33,311 nt of DNA from Bacillota bacterium (GTDB lineage: Bacteria; Bacillota; Limnochordia; DTU080): contig DUQB01000241.1 of the NCBI GenBank assembly GCA_012838035.1, forward strand, positions 1 through 33,311, written 5' to 3'. Under the pieces are notes generated by a model. That model made no database searches. It was not told the origin of the DNA and worked only from the letters and a program-made list of their open reading frames with translations. The translations under genes and the position numbers were made by a program. Shown one piece after another: positions 7,886-16,863 of this stretch. How positions within the stretch are numbered: the stretch's first letter is position 1; every line of letters begins with the position of its first letter.

Positions 7886-7978
7886 TCATAATGCAGCGCT
7901 ATTACGGCATGTTACCTGGGTATTGCCGGGCTGTAAAAGTTTGGTGAACTCGACAGCAGTCTTTTCTGTTCTAAACAT
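7886..7978 (-). pseudogene. Degraded duplicate of the C-terminus of the GGDEF-EAL gene
   Basis: Directly after the stop of the GGDEF-EAL gene (TGATG overlap), a 30-codon ORF ends in EFTKLLQPGNTQVTCRNSAA. The true C-terminus of the neighbouring gene reads EFTKLLQDPNTRTVCSHSVE. Eleven of 21 aligned residues agree without gaps, and 20 of 21 bases agree at the start of the match (7931-7951 against 8023-8043). This is best read as the decayed remnant of a tandem duplication of the gene's 3' end. No ribosome-binding site of its own is clear, so expression is doubtful unless coupled. Confidence 0.65.
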
Positions 7979-8043
7979 CATGCTTCGACGCTGTGACTAC
8001 AGACCGTTCGAGTATTGGGATCCTGTAAGAGTTTGGTGAACTC
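7931..8043. repeat. Pair of 21-bp direct repeats (20/21 identical), 92 bp apart
   Basis: Copies at 7931-7951 and 8023-8043, differing only at A/G in CTGTAARAGTTTGG and sharing TGAACTC at the end. The right copy encodes the EFTKLLQ segment of the GGDEF-EAL protein; the left copy lies in the downstream remnant described at 7886-7978. Confidence 0.85.
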
Positions 8044-10245
8044 CTCGGCAGGAATGGGAGGGCTGATCAGATAGCCCTGTATTGCGTCGCAATCGTGCGT
8101 GCGCAGATATTCAGCCTGCTCTTCCGTCTCTACGCCTTCCGCGACTACCCGCAACCGCAAGCTATGCGCCATGGAAATGATCGAGCTGACAATTGCCGCA
8201 TCATCATGATTCGACGCCACGTTCTTTACAAAACTTTTGTCGATCTTTAACGTTTGCAACGGTAGACGTTTGACCAGACTCATTGAGGAGTAGCCCGTGC
8301 CAAAGTCATCAATCGCTATTCTTACGCCTAAACTGACCAGTTGGTCCAAGGTGCTGCATGTAGCATTCAAGTTTTGTAGAGCCGTACCCTCCGTAATCTC
8401 CAGCAAGAGCAGATTCGGGTTAAGCTGCGTCTCTTTGAGGACCTTCTTCACGGTTTGGATGAGATTTTGGGGCATAAATTGGCTTGCGGCCAAATTGACG
8501 GAGATAGTTATGTATCGACCTAGCTGCTCGTGCCAACGCTGCGCTTGAGCACAGGCCGTGCGTAATACCCATTCGCCGATAGGGACGATGAGACCTGACT
8601 CTTCGGCCAAGGGGATGAATTCATCAGGTTTCATGTAGCCGACTCCCGGTTTTTTCCACCGCAGCAACGCCTCTGCGGCGACGATTTGACCCGACGCAGT
8701 ATCCGTAATGGGCTGGTAGAACAGCTCGAACTCATCCAAACCCAGCGCGTAGCGTAGACCCTTCAGCAACATCAGATGGGACATCGCAGACGCATTCATA
8801 GTGGGATCATAAAGCTGATGATTGTTACGCCCCTGGGCTTTACTGCGGTAAAGCGCCGTATCTGCGTTTTTTAGCAGCGTATCGGCATCATCGGCATCGT
8901 GGGGGAATATGCTGATACCGATGCTGGTAGTAATGTGCAGTTCATGTCCTTCCAGGGGAAAGGGCCGTTTGAGCACTTCGTGAATCCTCTGCGCGATTTG
9001 AAGCGCATCCTCGGGCTGGGCGATCTGTGCGACCAGAGTAAACTCGTCGCCGCCTAAACGTGCGACAGTGTCGCCTTCTCTGATGCAACTGAGCAGGCGT
9101 CCGGCCACCATTTGCAGCAGCTGGTCGCCGACGGTATGGCCTAACGTATCGTTGATGTTTTTAAAGTGATCCAAGTCTAGAAACATGACGCCGATTAGAG
9201 TTTTATTGCGCCTAGCCTGAGCAAGGGTTTGATTAAGTCGATCGTGCAACAGATAACGGTTCGGCAGTCCGGTTAACGCGTCATGATAAGCTTGGTGGCG
9301 AATGGTCTCTTCGTAGCGTTTTTGCTCGGTTACATCGCGCGTAATTCCTTCGTAATAGACCACTTCGCCGTCTTCATTGCATACCACCCATGTAGTGAGC
9401 TCCACCCAGAGCTCGGTGCCGTCTTTGCGGCGCATACGCGTGGTAGATACCGTATTGCGTTGATCGGGCGGCAGTCGATCCGCCTGACTGACATATAAAT
9501 CCTTCGGTATGTGGATGGAGAGCAACTCCTCTTTAGAGTCATAACCCAGCATTCTCACCAACGCCGGGTTGACATCCACATAGTATCCTTCGGGCGTACT
9601 GCGATAGATACCGTCAAGGGAATTCTCAAACAACGAGCGAAAGCGGGTTTCACTCGCACGCAGCTTCTTTTCCGCTTGCTCTCGGCTGGTTAGATCGCGC
9701 ACACTGAGCAGCAGACACTCCATATTCTTGACTGTAATGGCATGATAGCCGATTTCTACCAATACCCTGCCGCCGTCTTTGCGCTGACAATACCAAGAAA
9801 TCATGCCGCCTTTACCCGGATTGGCCAACAGGTTAGGTAACGAGCGGCGCATGCGTTCAGGCGACAGTGCGGCCACATGCATGCCGAACAGCTCGTTTTT
9901 TTCATAACCGGTAAGGGTGGAAAGCGCCTGGTTGGCCTCAATAATCAAACCGCTCTTGTCGATGAGAACGAGGGCGTCGGGAACGGCATCCAGAATGTCC
10001 TGCAAACGTAGATACGTATCTTCCAAAGCGTATTGCTTGGTTAACAGGCGGAGTAGCGAGCGGTAACGCAAGTGGGCGATGAAAAAGATGAAGCACGAAA
10101 CCAAAAGCAGCATGGTAGCCTGCCATGTTACTTTTTGACCCGAATAAAGCCCCATTACATACGCAAAAACCACTACCACGCACAGCGTAATGGTAATGAA
10201 ATGGGTTCGCTTGTTTGTCACCGGCGATGCATCAACTTGGGACAC
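7978..10245 (-). CDS. Membrane-bound PAS-GGDEF-EAL cyclic-di-GMP protein
   Basis: A 755-residue sensor enzyme. Two hydrophobic helices (about 15-35 and 42-60) anchor it in the membrane. Two PAS domains follow (about 80-190 and 200-315; LPNLLANPGKGGMISWYCQR, RTTPEGYYVDVNPA-like segments, each ending in a PAC-like stretch). A GGDEF diguanylate cyclase domain with intact RLGGDEF (398-402) and an EAL phosphodiesterase domain with EALLRW (525-530), IDDFGTGYSS, LKIDKSFV and AEGVETEEQ complete it. Both catalytic signatures are present, so it may both make and break c-di-GMP, with the PAS domains deciding. Start GTG 10245 has AGGAGG at 10253-10258, spacing 7. It is a single gene; a decayed copy of its last codons follows it. 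Confidence 0.92.
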   Translation of the reverse strand: MSQVDASPVTNKRTHFITITLCVVVVFAYVMGLYSGQKVTWQATMLLLVSCFIFFIAHLRYRSLLRLLTKQYALEDTYLRLQDILDAVPDALVLIDKSGLIIEANQALSTLTGYEKNELFGMHVAALSPERMRRSLPNLLANPGKGGMISWYCQRKDGGRVLVEIGYHAITVKNMECLLLSVRDLTSREQAEKKLRASETRFRSLFENSLDGIYRSTPEGYYVDVNPALVRMLGYDSKEELLSIHIPKDLYVSQADRLPPDQRNTVSTTRMRRKDGTELWVELTTWVVCNEDGEVVYYEGITRDVTEQKRYEETIRHQAYHDALTGLPNRYLLHDRLNQTLAQARRNKTLIGVMFLDLDHFKNINDTLGHTVGDQLLQMVAGRLLSCIREGDTVARLGGDEFTLVAQIAQPEDALQIAQRIHEVLKRPFPLEGHELHITTSIGISIFPHDADDADTLLKNADTALYRSKAQGRNNHQLYDPTMNASAMSHLMLLKGLRYALGLDEFELFYQPITDTASGQIVAAEALLRWKKPGVGYMKPDEFIPLAEESGLIVPIGEWVLRTACAQAQRWHEQLGRYITISVNLAASQFMPQNLIQTVKKVLKETQLNPNLLLLEITEGTALQNLNATCSTLDQLVSLGVRIAIDDFGTGYSSMSLVKRLPLQTLKIDKSFVKNVASNHDDAAIVSSIISMAHSLRLRVVAEGVETEEQAEYLRTHDCDAIQGYLISPPIPAEEFTKLLQDPNTRTVCSHSVEA

Positions 10246-10258
10246 GACCCGGCCTCCT

Positions 10259-10667
10259 ATATCACGTGCGCCTTCGATCCGTTTTACCGCTTATGGACTG
10301 CATATGACCTTTGCCTATGGAGTGCGGCCGTCGTAGTTCCAGATCACAGTAAGTCCAGATGCCTGATTCGCCTTTTATATGGAGAGTCCCTGCTTAAGTA
10401 TAATGCGCAATTAAGGGGATTAAGCGGTTTTGCTATACAATTGATACTAGAAATACGGCATAAGAATCAGAACTAATGCAGGTTTTGACCTTCTATAAGA
10501 GACAAGTTGCTGTTGACGACGACGGCGGTATGCAGGTGAGGGACAAATGAACGTGTAGGTGATAGAATCAAAACAGCTAATTCGTTTTGGTAAGCAGGGT
10601 GTTGATCACGAGTACGGAAGTTCACTACAGAAGGTGAACAAGTACATGGCTGGGAGGCCGGCGCGTT
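10259..10667. other. Divergent intergenic region between the GGDEF-EAL gene and the ABC exporter
   Basis: About 410 bases with no convincing gene. A perfect TATAAT lies on the plus strand at 10399-10404 but without a good -35 and 264 bases before the exporter start, so the exporter mRNA could have a long leader. An inverted repeat sits near the exporter (separate entry). I looked for riboswitch-like conserved cores and recognised none. Confidence 0.4.
10620..10639. promoter_or_regulatory. Inverted repeat upstream of the ABC exporter (candidate operator)
   Basis: GTTCAC (10620-10625), 8-base spacer, GTGAAC (10634-10639), a perfect 6-bp dyad located 12 bases before the GGGAGG ribosome-binding site of the first exporter gene. 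It could be a repressor site or a leader hairpin. Confidence 0.35.
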
Positions 10668-12440
10668 TTGGACGTTTTTCTTAGCTTAAAAGCTTACTAT
10701 TGGGCCTATCGCTATACCGGACTGACCTCATTGGCGCTCGTCGTGCTCACGACCGCTTTGGCGCTCGTCCGCCCCAGACTGCTGAGCGTTATTATCGACA
10801 GCGTACTGATTGAGGGACGATATGAAAGGTTACCGGCGTTAGCCTTCTGGGTTTTCGGCGCGGCCGTGCTACAAGGAGCATGTCATTACGGTCGTACCTA
10901 TTTGGGACACGTCTTCGGCGCCAATGTAGTATCTGAGTTGCGCAATGGTTTGTACAAAAGGCTGCAGTCACTCTCCTTCAGCTACTTCGATACCGCCCGT
11001 ACGGGTGATCTGATGGCGAGGCTGACGGGAGACGTGGAAGTGTTTCGCCAGTTTCTCGCCTTCGGCATGGCCGGTTTACTGGAATTCATCCTGATGGTAA
11101 GTCTCGGGCTCATCATGATGGCCGGTTTGGACTGGAGACTGACGTTGGTCTCCATCATCTTCATGCCGTTTTTAGCGGCGCTGACCATTCGGTTTCATCA
11201 TGTCATCCACCCGGCTTTCACGCATTTACGCGAGGCTATGTCCGATATGAGTACTGCCGTACAGGAGAGCATCACCGGAATTCGCACGGTGAAGAGTTTT
11301 GCTCGGGAACCGCAACAGATCGCCCTTCTGCGGGAACGCATAGAGACTTTCGTTGCCAGACATATGGGCATGACCGTGATTTGGTCACGCTTTTTCCCGG
11401 TTATGGAACTGCTTGGACATCTCAGCGTAGTGGTCTTACTTCTCTATGGCGGCATGCAGGCGATCAGCGGCCGCATCAGCGTAGGAACGTTGGTAGCTTT
11501 TTTTCAGCTCATCTGGATGATTATAGGGCCGGTACGGCAATTAGGTTATCAAATAAACAACTACACCCAGTCGTTGGCGGCAGGCGAGCGTCTGTTGGAG
11601 GTGCTTACCACCCCGCGTACCGTTCGGAATAGGCCGCATGCCGCACCTTTGGACAGTATGCAAGGCCATGTGGTTTTTGAAAACGTCTCATTTGCCTACG
11701 ACAAGAAGCATCTTGTTCTTGAAGACGTCAGCTTAGATGTAAAACCCGGCATGACCGTGGGGATTATCGGCGCCACCGGTTCCGGCAAGTCTACATTGGT
11801 AAGCCTCATCGGGCGATACTATGATGTAACCAAAGGGCGAGTGCTTATAGACGGTCGGGATGTACGCGACATCACGCTGGAAAGCTTGCGGCGGCAAATC
11901 GGCATCGTCTTCCAAGATACGTTCCTATTTTCTACCACTATTCGCGAGAACATCGCCTTCGCCCGACGCGAAGCTACCGACGCGGAAATAGAGGCCGCGG
12001 CGCGCTTGGCCGACGCTCATGATTTTATCATGGAAACCAAAGATGGATATCAAACCCTGGTGGGCGAACGCGGTTTGGGTCTATCCGGCGGACAAAAACA
12101 ACGCTTAGCGATCGCCCGTGCCGTTTTGGCTCAACCTCGCATTCTCATCTTGGACGACGCTACGGCCAGCGTAGACATGGAGACCGAGTATGCCATACAA
12201 GAAGCGTTGCGGGCGATGCCGCAGCAATGCACTAAGTTTATCATTGCGCATCGTATCTCTTCGGTAAAAGATGCCGATCTGATCATCGTATTGGACCATG
12301 GTCGCATCGTCGAACAAGGCAAGCATGAGCGGTTATTGGCGTTAAACGGTGTCTATCGGAGTATCTATGACGTGCAATATCAAGATGACCCGACTAAGTC
12401 GGTAACGGCGACGCCTGCCGTATCCGACCCGGCTATGTAG
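10668..12440 (+). CDS. ABC exporter half-transporter with degenerate ATP site (subunit 1)
   Basis: A 590-residue type IV exporter half: six-helix transmembrane domain (about 1-310) then a nucleotide-binding domain with Walker A GATGSGKST (about 367-375), Q-loop (VFQDTFLFS), a canonical signature LSGGQ (472-476), Walker B ILILDD and H-loop IIAHRIS. The residue after the Walker B aspartate is Asp497 instead of the catalytic Glu, which marks the degenerate half of heterodimeric exporters such as TM287/288 and BmrCD. The partner is the next gene, 47 bases downstream. Start TTG 10668 follows GGGAGG (10652-10657). The substrate (drug, lipid or peptide) cannot be told from sequence. Confidence 0.9.
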   Translation: MDVFLSLKAYYWAYRYTGLTSLALVVLTTALALVRPRLLSVIIDSVLIEGRYERLPALAFWVFGAAVLQGACHYGRTYLGHVFGANVVSELRNGLYKRLQSLSFSYFDTARTGDLMARLTGDVEVFRQFLAFGMAGLLEFILMVSLGLIMMAGLDWRLTLVSIIFMPFLAALTIRFHHVIHPAFTHLREAMSDMSTAVQESITGIRTVKSFAREPQQIALLRERIETFVARHMGMTVIWSRFFPVMELLGHLSVVVLLLYGGMQAISGRISVGTLVAFFQLIWMIIGPVRQLGYQINNYTQSLAAGERLLEVLTTPRTVRNRPHAAPLDSMQGHVVFENVSFAYDKKHLVLEDVSLDVKPGMTVGIIGATGSGKSTLVSLIGRYYDVTKGRVLIDGRDVRDITLESLRRQIGIVFQDTFLFSTTIRENIAFARREATDAEIEAAARLADAHDFIMETKDGYQTLVGERGLGLSGGQKQRLAIARAVLAQPRILILDDATASVDMETEYAIQEALRAMPQQCTKFIIAHRISSVKDADLIIVLDHGRIVEQGKHERLLALNGVYRSIYDVQYQDDPTKSVTATPAVSDPAM

Positions 12441-12487
12441 CGGAGCGGACTCGTCGGCAGGTCATTAAGCTGCATAAAGGAGCCTAT

Positions 12488-14377
12488 GTGAAAGTGAGTT
12501 CATCTGCAACGCATACCGAAAATGTGCCGAAGGACAAGCATGAAGCACAGGCGGCGTCTTCACCAGCACGCGATGTAACGCAGCGTTTTGTATATCCAGA
12601 CGACCGCAACATGGAGCGACCTTTCGATTCACGACAACTTGTGCGTCTGCTCGGGTTTATGCGACCGTACCGGAGGCTAGGCGTTACTGCTTTATTGCTG
12701 ACTATGTTGGGTACGGCGGCCAACTTGGCCACCCCTTATCTACTGAAGCTCTCTTTGGACATGTTTGATCCGACCATCCGCATTATGGGCCATCAACAGC
12801 TGAGGTCGCAGCTTATAGTATATACCGGGTTGTTGGCAGCTTGTTACCTTATCCTCTTTCTCTCCAGTCGAAAGCGGATCGTTGTTACTAACCTACTGGG
12901 GCAATATGTGCTGCGCGATGTCCGGCAGACTCTGTATGCTCACGTGCAGCATCTGTCGTTTGATTTCTTCGATAAACGTTCCGCCGGTTCCATCATGGTG
13001 CGCATTATCAACGATGTGAACTCGCTGCAGGAACTGTTCACCAACGGCGTGATCCAAAGCCTGATGGATGTGTTCCTTCTCTTCGGAATTGCCGGCATTA
13101 TGTTTAGCATGAACGTAAAGCTGGCATTAGCAGCAATGCTGGTTGTGCCGATCATGGTCGTACTCTCTACCAAGATGCGTATCACAGTGCGGCGCGCATG
13201 GCGGGAAGTGCGCAAGCGCAGTGCTCGCATCAATTCACATCTGAATGAGGCCATCCAGGGTATGCGTGTTACTCAAGCGTTTGTTCAAGAAGAGGAGAAC
13301 CAGATTTTCGCAGATCATCTGAACAACGACTATCGTCAGACAATGATCCGCACCAGTAAGATGGCTGATCTGTTGAATCCGCTGATCACCATTACGGGTG
13401 GATTAGGTGTATGCCTTGTCTACTGGTACGGAGCTTCACTATACAGGCAAGGCGAAATTCTCCTGGGAACCGTCTATGCTTTTGCCGCCTACCAAGGTCG
13501 GTTTTGGGAGCCTATTACGCGCTTGGGGAACTTATATAACCAACTGCTCCAAGCCATGGCTTCGTCTGAGCGCATCTTTGAAATTCTGGATACCCAACCT
13601 ACTGTGACCGAACGGGTGAATGTCGTCATCTTACCTCAGGTGCAGGGGAAGGTGGTATATGATCATGTTAGTTTTGCCTATACCGCCGGCAAGCCGACCC
13701 TACAGGACGTATGCCTGGAGGTTGAACCTGGTCAGACCATCGCTTTGGTGGGGCAGACGGGGTCGGGTAAAACGACGTTTGTAAATTTGCTCTGTCGTTT
13801 TTATGATGTTACCGGCGGCCGCATCCTGATCGACGGTCATGACGTACGCGATGTAGCCCTGCCTTCATTGCGTTCGCAGATCGGCGTCGTACTCCAGGAC
13901 ACCTACTTGTTTAGCGGCACCATAATGGAGAACCTGCGCTTTGGCCGATTAGATGCTACCGATGAAGAGGTCATGGCCGCGGCTAAAGCTATTGGCGCGC
14001 ATGAGTTTATTCAAGAGTTACCGCAAGGCTATCAAACTCAGGTGAGCGAACGCGGCAGCGGCATATCCCTCGGCCAACGCCAGTTGCTCTCATTTGCCCG
14101 GGCCGTGCTTGCTGATCCGCGCATTCTCATTCTGGATGAAGCTACGGCCAGCATCGACACAGAGACGGAAAAGCAGGTGCAAGCGGCGCTGGCTAAGTTG
14201 CTGGAGGGACGCACTTCGTTTGTCGTTGCCCACCGCTTATCTACTATTCGTAATGCCGACTGCATCCTGGTCATGGATCATGGGCGCATCGTGCAGAAGG
14301 GCACGCACGATGAGTTGATGCGACAATTGGGTATTTATCGGGACTTGGTTACGGCCCAGTACAGATTTATCGCGTGA
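12488..14377 (+). CDS. ABC exporter half-transporter with catalytic Walker B and altered signature (subunit 2)
   Basis: A 629-residue half-transporter. A polar 40-residue N-terminal extension precedes the six-helix domain. The nucleotide-binding domain has Walker A GQTGSGKTT, Walker B ILILDE with Glu551 intact, H-loop VVAHRLS, but a noncanonical signature ISLGQ (526-530) in place of LSGGQ. Together with Asp497 in subunit 1 this predicts one degenerate ATP site (subunit 1 Walker motifs plus this signature) and one active site (this Walker B plus subunit 1 LSGGQ), the usual heterodimer plan. Start GTG 12488 follows AAAGGAG. Its stop overlaps the region of the next gene's ribosome-binding site, so the DUF554 gene is in the same operon. 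Confidence 0.9.
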   Translation: MKVSSSATHTENVPKDKHEAQAASSPARDVTQRFVYPDDRNMERPFDSRQLVRLLGFMRPYRRLGVTALLLTMLGTAANLATPYLLKLSLDMFDPTIRIMGHQQLRSQLIVYTGLLAACYLILFLSSRKRIVVTNLLGQYVLRDVRQTLYAHVQHLSFDFFDKRSAGSIMVRIINDVNSLQELFTNGVIQSLMDVFLLFGIAGIMFSMNVKLALAAMLVVPIMVVLSTKMRITVRRAWREVRKRSARINSHLNEAIQGMRVTQAFVQEEENQIFADHLNNDYRQTMIRTSKMADLLNPLITITGGLGVCLVYWYGASLYRQGEILLGTVYAFAAYQGRFWEPITRLGNLYNQLLQAMASSERIFEILDTQPTVTERVNVVILPQVQGKVVYDHVSFAYTAGKPTLQDVCLEVEPGQTIALVGQTGSGKTTFVNLLCRFYDVTGGRILIDGHDVRDVALPSLRSQIGVVLQDTYLFSGTIMENLRFGRLDATDEEVMAAAKAIGAHEFIQELPQGYQTQVSERGSGISLGQRQLLSFARAVLADPRILILDEATASIDTETEKQVQAALAKLLEGRTSFVVAHRLSTIRNADCILVMDHGRIVQKGTHDELMRQLGIYRDLVTAQYRFIA

Positions 14378-14388
14378 GGTGTATAGCG

Positions 14389-15132
14389 TTGACCGGTTTA
14401 GGTACGGTTATCAATGTTTTTACCATTCTGGGGGGAGGTACGGTCGGCCTGTTGGTGGGCGGCAAGCTGCCCGAACGCACCGGTGAAATCGCCATGCAGG
14501 CCGTTGGCGGCGTTACTCTCGTTCTAGGTCTGCAAATGGCGCTGGGCGTGCAAGATGGTCCCCAGATGATGGTCGTACTCATTTCATTGGTGCTTGGCAG
14601 CGTTCTAGGCGAGTGGTGGGATTTGGAAGGTCGCATGAATCGCCTGGGTCAGAATCTGGAAGCGCGTTTTGCACGGTCAAATGAAGCTCAGTCAACGCAA
14701 GCGGCTGGAGTAGGCGAATCGCGTTTTGTTCGAGGATTTATGGCGGCCAGTCTGCTGTTTTTGGTTGGACCGATGGCCGTATTGGGCGCGCTGCAAGACG
14801 GGCTGCAAGGCGATGCGACCATTTTGATCATGAAATCGACACTCGACGGGATAGCTTCGGTAGCGCTTGCAGCAGCCCTAGGACCAGGCGTGTTGCTCTC
14901 TATCATGCCGATCATGGTCTACCAGGGTGGTATTACCGTACTGGCCGGAACTTTGGGCACACTGCTCACAACATCGGTAATAGACGCTGTAACCGTATGC
15001 GGGGGTATTATGATCATCGGCATTGCCGTCAATATGTGGAAGCTGGGCAATATCCGCGTGGGTAATATGGCGCCCGCGCTGGTTGTCAGCGGGCTCATCA
15101 CCGGTTTTGGGGCTGCATTAAAGCTCTGGTAG
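14389..15132 (+). CDS. DUF554 family membrane protein
   Basis: A 247-residue multi-pass membrane protein with the DUF554 pattern: [20 protein letters not shown] at the N-terminus, further hydrophobic segments, and Gly/Ala-rich helices such as [20 protein letters not shown] and [20 protein letters not shown]. Function is unknown for the family (YdfK-like); it may be a transporter. The start is taken as TTG 14389, with GAGGTG at 14376-14381 formed within the exporter's stop region; the GTG at 14374 has no site. It ends 31 bases before the sugar isomerase gene. Confidence 0.85.
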   Translation: MTGLGTVINVFTILGGGTVGLLVGGKLPERTGEIAMQAVGGVTLVLGLQMALGVQDGPQMMVVLISLVLGSVLGEWWDLEGRMNRLGQNLEARFARSNEAQSTQAAGVGESRFVRGFMAASLLFLVGPMAVLGALQDGLQGDATILIMKSTLDGIASVALAAALGPGVLLSIMPIMVYQGGITVLAGTLGTLLTTSVIDAVTVCGGIMIIGIAVNMWKLGNIRVGNMAPALVVSGLITGFGAALKLW

Positions 15133-15163
15133 GGCCGATTTAAAGACAAAGGAGCGATGCGGA

Positions 15164-16387
15164 GTGCAGAAAATGCAGGAACGAATGGAGTTGTTGCTCT
15201 CGCAGGCGGAGGCGCGCCATATCGATATCGCTTGGGTAAAGGAACAGCTGAAGCAGCAGCGTATAGAGACGCCTTCCTGGGGATACGCCGACAGCGGTAC
15301 CCGCTTCAAGGTGTTCGCTCAGCCGGGGGCGGCCGTTACGCTGAGCGACAAACTGCGCGATGCGGCTCATGTGCATCGGATGACGGGAATCGCTCCCTCA
15401 GTCGCGTTACATATACCGTGGGATCTGGTGGACGACTGGTCGGCGGTAGCCCAAGAAGCGGCCGCTTTAGGATTAACCATCGGAGCGATCAACCCCAATC
15501 TTTTTCAGGATGATGCCTATAAAATGGGCAGTCTGACGCATCCGGACGCCAAGGTGCGAGAAAAAGCGCTTGCTCATATCGTTGAATGTGTTGCCGTAAT
15601 GCGCGCAACCGGCTCACGTGATCTGAGTTTGTGGCTAGCCGACGGCATCAACTATCCGGGAGCCGACGACTTGCGGGCGCGGCGGCGACGGCTGGAAGAG
15701 TCGCTTAGCCGGATTTACGGTTTACTCCCGCCTGATAAGCGTCTGCTCATCGAGTATAAGTTCTTTGAACCGGCCTTTTATGCGACGGATATTCCGGATT
15801 GGGGTATGGCGCTGTTGCTTTGTCAGAAACTAGGGGATCGGGCAAAAGTGCTGGTCGATTTAGGTCACCACGCGCAGGGCGTAAACATCGAACAGATTGT
15901 CGCCACGTTGCTGGATGAAGGACGTTTGGGCGGATTCCATTTCAACAACCGCAAGTATGCCGACGATGATCTCACCACGGGTTCGATCAATCCCTATGAA
16001 TTGTTTCTCATTTACTGCGAATTGGTGTCAGGTGAGTTAGATCCACAGGTGGAATATGACGTAGCCTTTATGATCGATCAAAGCCACAACGTAAAACCCA
16101 AGGTGGAGGCGATGATTCAGTCGGTGATTGCGATTCAGCGTGCTTACGCGAAAAGTTTGCTGGTCGATCGCAAGACTTTGGTTGAAGCGCAAAAGGTCGG
16201 AGACATAATCGCTGCCGAGGAGTGTTTGGCAGCCGCTTTCAATACGGATGTAGAGCCTCTGTTAGCCCAGGTGCGCATGGAAATGGGCGTACCGACCGAT
16301 CCGCTTCTGGCGCATAGACAATCGGGCTACCAGCAGCAAATTGAGACAGCTCGCGCCGGTAAGCGCGGAGCGAGTAGCTTGGGCTAG
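15164..16387 (+). CDS. rhaI: L-rhamnose isomerase of the RhaI type (sugar isomerase, TIM barrel)
   Basis: A 407-residue xylose-isomerase-like TIM-barrel enzyme matching the Gram-positive/Pseudomonas RhaI type rather than E. coli RhaA. Likely metal and catalytic positions are in [11 protein letters not shown] (Glu), VDLGHHAQG (Asp, His) and [20 protein letters not shown] (His, Asp). RhaI enzymes interconvert L-rhamnose and L-rhamnulose and often accept other aldoses. No rhamnulokinase or aldolase is nearby, but an aldose 1-epimerase-like gene follows, so a sugar role fits. Start GTG 15164 has AAGGAG 9 bases upstream; an out-of-frame ATG at 15157 lies closer to that site but opens only a shadow frame. 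The stop overlaps the next start by one base. Confidence 0.85.
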   Translation: MQKMQERMELLLSQAEARHIDIAWVKEQLKQQRIETPSWGYADSGTRFKVFAQPGAAVTLSDKLRDAAHVHRMTGIAPSVALHIPWDLVDDWSAVAQEAAALGLTIGAINPNLFQDDAYKMGSLTHPDAKVREKALAHIVECVAVMRATGSRDLSLWLADGINYPGADDLRARRRRLEESLSRIYGLLPPDKRLLIEYKFFEPAFYATDIPDWGMALLLCQKLGDRAKVLVDLGHHAQGVNIEQIVATLLDEGRLGGFHFNNRKYADDDLTTGSINPYELFLIYCELVSGELDPQVEYDVAFMIDQSHNVKPKVEAMIQSVIAIQRAYAKSLLVDRKTLVEAQKVGDIIAAEECLAAAFNTDVEPLLAQVRMEMGVPTDPLLAHRQSGYQQQIETARAGKRGASSLG

Positions 16388-16839
16388 TGTATACCCGAAT
16401 CGATCACACGGTTCGCGGCGTATATCTCCTATGGCTTTGGCTGCCGGATCCGCAGACGATTCAGGTAGGAGCGTTGGGTAGCCATCACTTTTCGGTCGGT
16501 TACTATGCATATGTTGGCAGCGCACAAAACGGCTTGCTGCACCGTTTGCGCCGCCATGGCAAACAGACGAAACCGTTGCGTTGGCATATTGATTATCTGC
16601 GCGTCCATGCTGAGTTGACGACGGTTCACGCAGCACCGGTCGGACCGGAGTGGGAGTGTCGACTGGCTGCAGCCTTAAGACGGCAACCAAATGCCACAGT
16701 GCCGGTACCAGGCTTCGGTTCATCCGATTGTCGGTGTGTCAGCCACCTTGTCTACTTTAAAGAAGTGCCGTCTGTTATGTGCCGGCCGCAGTTGATATGG
16801 CCGGAGCTGATCGTTTTGCCACCGAATGATTTGCAGTAG
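16387..16839 (+). CDS. GIY-YIG domain protein, DUF123 type
   Basis: A 150-residue protein with the GIY-YIG-like pattern of the DUF123 family: GVYLLWLWL, then GYYAYVGSAQNGLLHRLRRH, then WHIDYLRVHAEL, ECRLAAAL and the Cys-containing PGFGSSDCRCVSHLVYF. Related domains in archaea are fused to endonuclease III, suggesting a DNA-related role, but the function is not established. GTG 16387 overlaps the TAG of the isomerase gene by one base, so translation is probably coupled. The following gene starts 24 bases after its stop. Confidence 0.82.
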   Translation: MYTRIDHTVRGVYLLWLWLPDPQTIQVGALGSHHFSVGYYAYVGSAQNGLLHRLRRHGKQTKPLRWHIDYLRVHAELTTVHAAPVGPEWECRLAAALRRQPNATVPVPGFGSSDCRCVSHLVYFKEVPSVMCRPQLIWPELIVLPPNDLQ

Positions 16840-16863
16840 TTATACGACAAAGGAGCGATGATC

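Noticed and set aside
10072-10476. 134-codon plus-strand ORF in the divergent region before the exporter
   Set aside because: Half of it is antisense to the GGDEF-EAL gene, and the rest has no RBS or recognisable motif.
10480-10660. Possible riboswitch upstream of the ABC exporter
   Set aside because: The leader could be long, but I recognised no conserved riboswitch core and only a 6-bp dyad.
15157-15513. 118-codon plus-strand ORF with ATG close to a good Shine-Dalgarno site
   Set aside because: It overlaps the rhaI frame almost fully and its ATG is only 2 bases from GGAG; the Gly/Arg-rich product looks like a frame shadow of rhaI.
16262-16723. 153-codon minus-strand ORF
   Set aside because: Antisense to the rhaI end and the GIY-YIG gene, whose motifs are intact.
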